A stretch of 61,734 bases of DNA from Lachnospiraceae bacterium (GTDB lineage: Bacteria > Bacillota > Clostridia > Lachnospirales > Lachnospiraceae), in assembly GCA_017619295.1 (NCBI GenBank), contig JAFZSQ010000097.1, forward strand, positions 1-61,734, given 5' to 3'. The notes below the pieces were generated by a model. That model was not told the origin of the DNA and made no database searches. It saw only the letters and a list, made by a program, of their open reading frames with translations. How positions within the stretch are numbered: the stretch's first letter is position 1; each line of letters begins with the position of its first letter. This document shows positions 59,499 to 61,734 of this stretch, piece by piece. Position numbers and translations under genes: made by a program.

Positions 59499-60729
59499 GA
59501 ACTGTTTGAAGGTAAGCGTATCCAATGAGGATAGAAAAAACTACATATATAAAATGTGGATTAATAATCCTATGGAGGGATTTGTTAAGGGAAACGAGAG
59601 AATCGAGGACGGAATAAACTATCTGGTTTACTATGTTGATACTCTTAAGCCTATAAATGCAGTTTATAAAGAGGGAATGCTTAATCTGGAAGAACTAAGT
59701 CACCTTATTTTTTCGGTTTGCAAAACAAGGGAGCGACTTAGGAAATATATGCTTCCGGGATTACACATAATTCTTTCGGAAAAGTATATTTACAAGGATC
59801 TGGATTCGTCAGATTTTTCTTTTGTCTATTTGCCATTACAAGATGTTCATATCGAAAACACTTTGGCTGACTACCTGATAGGAATGGTAGATTACGATGA
59901 TGAGGAGCTGGTTGAAGCTATATATGATGTTTACACCATGAAGGATGATGAGGGGTGGCCGGAGGTTCTCAGACAGAGGCTTATTAACCTTAGGGAACAA
60001 CGTCGAATTTTTTCGGTCGAACCAACTGACAATGTTTCGATGGATAGAACGTTTATGGCAGAGAGTAAGCGTGACGGAAACCTCGAGAAACCCAAAGAGG
60101 TAAAACCAGACAGGGTAAAGGATGCGCTTTGCTATGGGGGCATATATCTTGTTGTAACATCAGTAGCAGTATATAGCATAATAGAAGAATTCCTTTTGGA
60201 GAACTACGAGGTGATTCTTTTAGGTGTAGGGGTTGTTGCTATGAGCCTTTTGGCTGCGACAATAATCACGAGAGTATTAACCCCTTCTATATATGAAAGA
60301 ATAATGGAAGTTATAGGAACTAAAAATAAAAGGAAAGAAAAGAAATCAGAAGAAACCGATTTCGGCAATACGTTACTAGAGGAAATAATTACCAAGGAAG
60401 CAGATTATGGTAAGACGGTTTATATTGAAGCACCAAAACCAAAGAACATGCTGTACGGACAAGGAGATAACCACTTCAATATAGACTTAAACAGTTTGCC
60501 GATTACTATAGGACGAATGGAAGGTAATGCGGACATTGTTATCAACAACAAAAGTATAAGTAAACTTCACGCAAAAATATATGCCGGAGACGAGGGTATT
60601 CTCATTGAAGATCTTTACTCCACGAACGGCACAATTAAGAATGGTATACGGCTTGCCCCCGGGGAAGCTGTTCCACTAAATTTGAAGGACGACGTTACCC
60701 TTGGCAACTTGGATTTTGTGTTTGCATAG
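59464..60729 (+). CDS. FHA-domain membrane protein of the Tad locus
   Basis: A 421-residue protein. The N-terminal part (about 180 residues) resembles DUF6382, two membrane helices lie near 223-262, and the C-terminus is an FHA domain (ITIGRMEGNADIVINNKSIS ... LHAKIYAGDEG ... DLYSTNGTIKNG) with the phosphothreonine-binding GR-S-H-N residues. It may link pilus activity to a Ser/Thr kinase elsewhere. ATG 59464 is 9 nt after AAGGAAGG; overlap with the upstream gene is 35 nt. Last gene of the locus. Confidence 0.83.
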   Translation: MDEIMHCRIMGKNCLKVSVSNEDRKNYIYKMWINNPMEGFVKGNERIEDGINYLVYYVDTLKPINAVYKEGMLNLEELSHLIFSVCKTRERLRKYMLPGLHIILSEKYIYKDLDSSDFSFVYLPLQDVHIENTLADYLIGMVDYDDEELVEAIYDVYTMKDDEGWPEVLRQRLINLREQRRIFSVEPTDNVSMDRTFMAESKRDGNLEKPKEVKPDRVKDALCYGGIYLVVTSVAVYSIIEEFLLENYEVILLGVGVVAMSLLAATIITRVLTPSIYERIMEVIGTKNKRKEKKSEETDFGNTLLEEIITKEADYGKTVYIEAPKPKNMLYGQGDNHFNIDLNSLPITIGRMEGNADIVINNKSISKLHAKIYAGDEGILIEDLYSTNGTIKNGIRLAPGEAVPLNLKDDVTLGNLDFVFA

Positions 60730-60744
60730 TGTGTTGCTTGGAAA

Positions 60745-60772
60745 TTGACTTTTAACTTAAAGATGTTAAAGT
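60745..60772 (+). promoter_or_regulatory. Promoter before the DUF4160 pair
   Basis: TTGACT (60745-60750), 16-nt spacer, extended TGT-TAAAGT (-10 at 60767-60772). The inverted repeat CTTTTAAC ... GTTAAAGT (60749-60772) overlaps it and may be an operator. The 11-nt stretch TGTTAAAGTAA is shared with the mcc-met promoter. Confidence 0.55.
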
Positions 60773-60854
60773 AAAAGTGTAGCTATGAAATGCAGAATCC
60801 AAGTACCGCGTCCTTGTATAAAAACGTACAATGGTACGGGAAAGGAGAAAGGAA

Positions 60855-61145
60855 ATGAAGGTTATGGAGCACAATCCCCTTTTGTCATTTGAAGATGGTT
60901 TAGAAATAACATATTCGGATCTCAAATGTAGAGAAGATGGAAAAGACTATATTACGATATATTTCGAAAGACCAAATGCTGAGGGCTTTTTTGATTCTGC
61001 TCAATTAGACTTCCCTGGGTCGGATTTCGAAAAAATAAAAGGATTTTCGAATGAAGATTTAGAGGGATTCCGCTTTTACGTTGAACGTAGTGGAAAAACA
61101 GCCTTACAATTCTCCAGAGAAGAGGCGAATGCCAAGCTTTCCTAA
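60855..61145 (+). CDS. Small protein paired with DUF4160 protein
   Basis: A 96-residue acidic protein (MKVMEHNPLLSFEDGLEI ... YITIYFERPN ... DFEKIKGFSNEDLE ...). I do not recognise the family. AAAGGAG ends 7 nt before ATG 60855. It overlaps the DUF4160 gene by 17 nt. The paired, overlapping layout of short genes with their own promoter is typical of toxin-antitoxin or similar modules, but no activity is known. Confidence 0.6.
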   Translation: MKVMEHNPLLSFEDGLEITYSDLKCREDGKDYITIYFERPNAEGFFDSAQLDFPGSDFEKIKGFSNEDLEGFRFYVERSGKTALQFSREEANAKLS

Positions 61146-61419
61146 GGTTTTGGGATATAAAGTGTTTTTTTGGTCAAATGAAGGTAAACCGATTGAACCA
61201 ATTCACATTCATGTTTCAATGGGAAGTCCTAGTCCCAAGGCAACTAAGTTGTGGATATTGAGTACTGGAAAGATTGAACTTGCAGAAAACACAGGAAACA
61301 TACCGGATAAGGATATTTCAAAACTGATTCGAGCATTGGAAGATTATTCGGACATGTTTATAAAAAAATGGGAGTCATATCACCAAGTAAAAGCGAAATA
61401 CCGAGATCTTCAAAACTAA
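61129..61419 (+). CDS. DUF4160 protein
   Basis: A 96-residue protein with the DUF4160 pattern MPSFPKVLGYKVFFWSNEGK ... PIHIHVSMG ... (HxHV motif). DUF4160 proteins are short and found in many bacteria beside DUF2442-type or other small partners. AGAGG at 61121-61125 is 3-4 nt before the ATG, inside the previous gene. Function unknown. Confidence 0.82.
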   Translation: MPSFPKVLGYKVFFWSNEGKPIEPIHIHVSMGSPSPKATKLWILSTGKIELAENTGNIPDKDISKLIRALEDYSDMFIKKWESYHQVKAKYRDLQN

Positions 61420-61432
61420 AAAGTTGATTTGG

Positions 61433-61470
61433 ATAAAAGGGCTACAGACTTGCTTGCGTGGCCCTTTTAT
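61433..61470 (+). terminator. Terminator after the DUF4160 pair
   Basis: ATAAAAGGGC (61433-61442) pairs with GCCCTTTTAT (61461-61470), with an 18-nt loop and T-rich tail inside the 3' arm. The remaining gap to the next gene shows no other clear element. Confidence 0.8.
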
Positions 61471-61601
61471 ATATATCGGATTTTTTGAAACATAGACTTA
61501 AAATAGCTGGAAGTAAAAATCTGACATGTCTGTGGCATCGTGTTTCATTTTGTTATATAATTATTAGGAAACTTGAGGCTAATACCAAGGGGAACGGCAT
61601 A

Positions 61602-61734
61602 TGAACATTAACATTTATTACGGCGGAAGGGGTCTTGTTCCGGATTCAACGCTGTATGTTCTCACAAAAATGACAGAGGTGCTTGAGGAACTCAGGGTTG
61701 AAGTAAGACGCTACAACCTTTTTGAGATGAAGCA
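61602..61734 (+). CDS. N-terminal fragment of an unknown protein
   Basis: ATG 61602 follows AAGGGG with good spacing and the frame is open to the window end; 44 residues are visible (INIYYGGRGLVPDSTLYVLT then a helix with EELRVEVRRYNLFEMK). The beta-strand, GGRG loop and following helix suggest a flavodoxin or NADPH-dependent FMN-reductase-like fold, but this is a guess from a fragment. Confidence 0.5.

Noticed and set aside
1-61734. CRISPR arrays, insertion sequences, rRNA and tRNA genes
   Set aside because: No regular repeat-spacer array, transposase, inverted terminal repeats or RNA gene sequence was seen on either strand.

Overview
The window looks like a chromosomal segment of a motile, anaerobic, low-to-moderate-GC Bacillota, most likely a Lachnospiraceae member of the Butyrivibrio/Pseudobutyrivibrio type. 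Supporting signs are the Lachnospiraceae-style flagellin and FliS with a DUF6240-like protein, an archaeal/eukaryotic-type ProRS, a clostripain-family protease, a Gram-positive Tad pilus locus with DUF5702/FHA components and no secretin, strong AAAGGAG/GGAGG ribosome sites, and many short accessory genes. This assignment is inference; no rRNA or tRNA gene is visible.

Region 1 (1-16.5 kb) is an accessory patchwork. It holds an isochorismatase fragment and an acyltransferase-3 protein; a self-contained three-gene cassette (small HTH, unknown, RhuM-Fic) between two terminators; three overlapping zinc-ribbon/membrane proteins followed by an NSS transporter; HD, Nudix and adenosine-deaminase-like enzymes; a TetR-hydrolase pair with a consensus promoter built into its operator; XRE regulators, a GNAT protein, a methyltransferase and a divergent carbamoyltransferase; an XRE-desulfoferrodoxin fusion; and a low-molecular-weight phosphatase convergent with an HD phosphohydrolase.

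Region 2 (16.6-23.4 kb) is a sulfur amino-acid operon: mccB, mccA, metNIQ, an Fe-dependent alcohol dehydrogenase and a CMD/AhpD-like protein. Its leader encodes a 35-codon Cys/Met-rich peptide, ends in a strong intrinsic terminator, and contains a 16-bp alternative pairing that would break that terminator. This looks like ribosome-mediated attenuation responding to Cys/Met, which is unusual in a phylum that mostly uses S-box and T-box RNAs. It is the most interesting signal in the window.

Region 3 (23.4-46.2 kb) is mostly housekeeping: a 2-hydroxyacid dehydrogenase, GtrA, LspA, a TSCPD protein, MurG, GNAT and a lipoprotein, PepT, a two-component system, an RluA-type pseudouridine synthase whose start codon lies inside a terminator, an O-antigen-ligase-like membrane protein, an OFA transporter, ProS, RsmA, a PlsC-like/zinc-ribbon protein, a membrane-anchored clostripain, an acidic TPR/degenerate-AAA protein and GlgB.

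Region 4 (46.3-51.2 kb) is a flagellar module: a large protein with a FliK-like C-terminus, flagellin, FliS and an orphan HPt protein. Region 5 (51.3-60.7 kb) is a Tad/Flp type IVc pilus locus with two prepilin peptidases, a CpaE-like protein with a broken P-loop, TadA, TadB, a TadC with a large inserted domain, a 56-aa Flp1-like pilin, three pseudopilin-like proteins and an FHA protein. The end of the window has a small protein/DUF4160 pair and the first codons of another gene.
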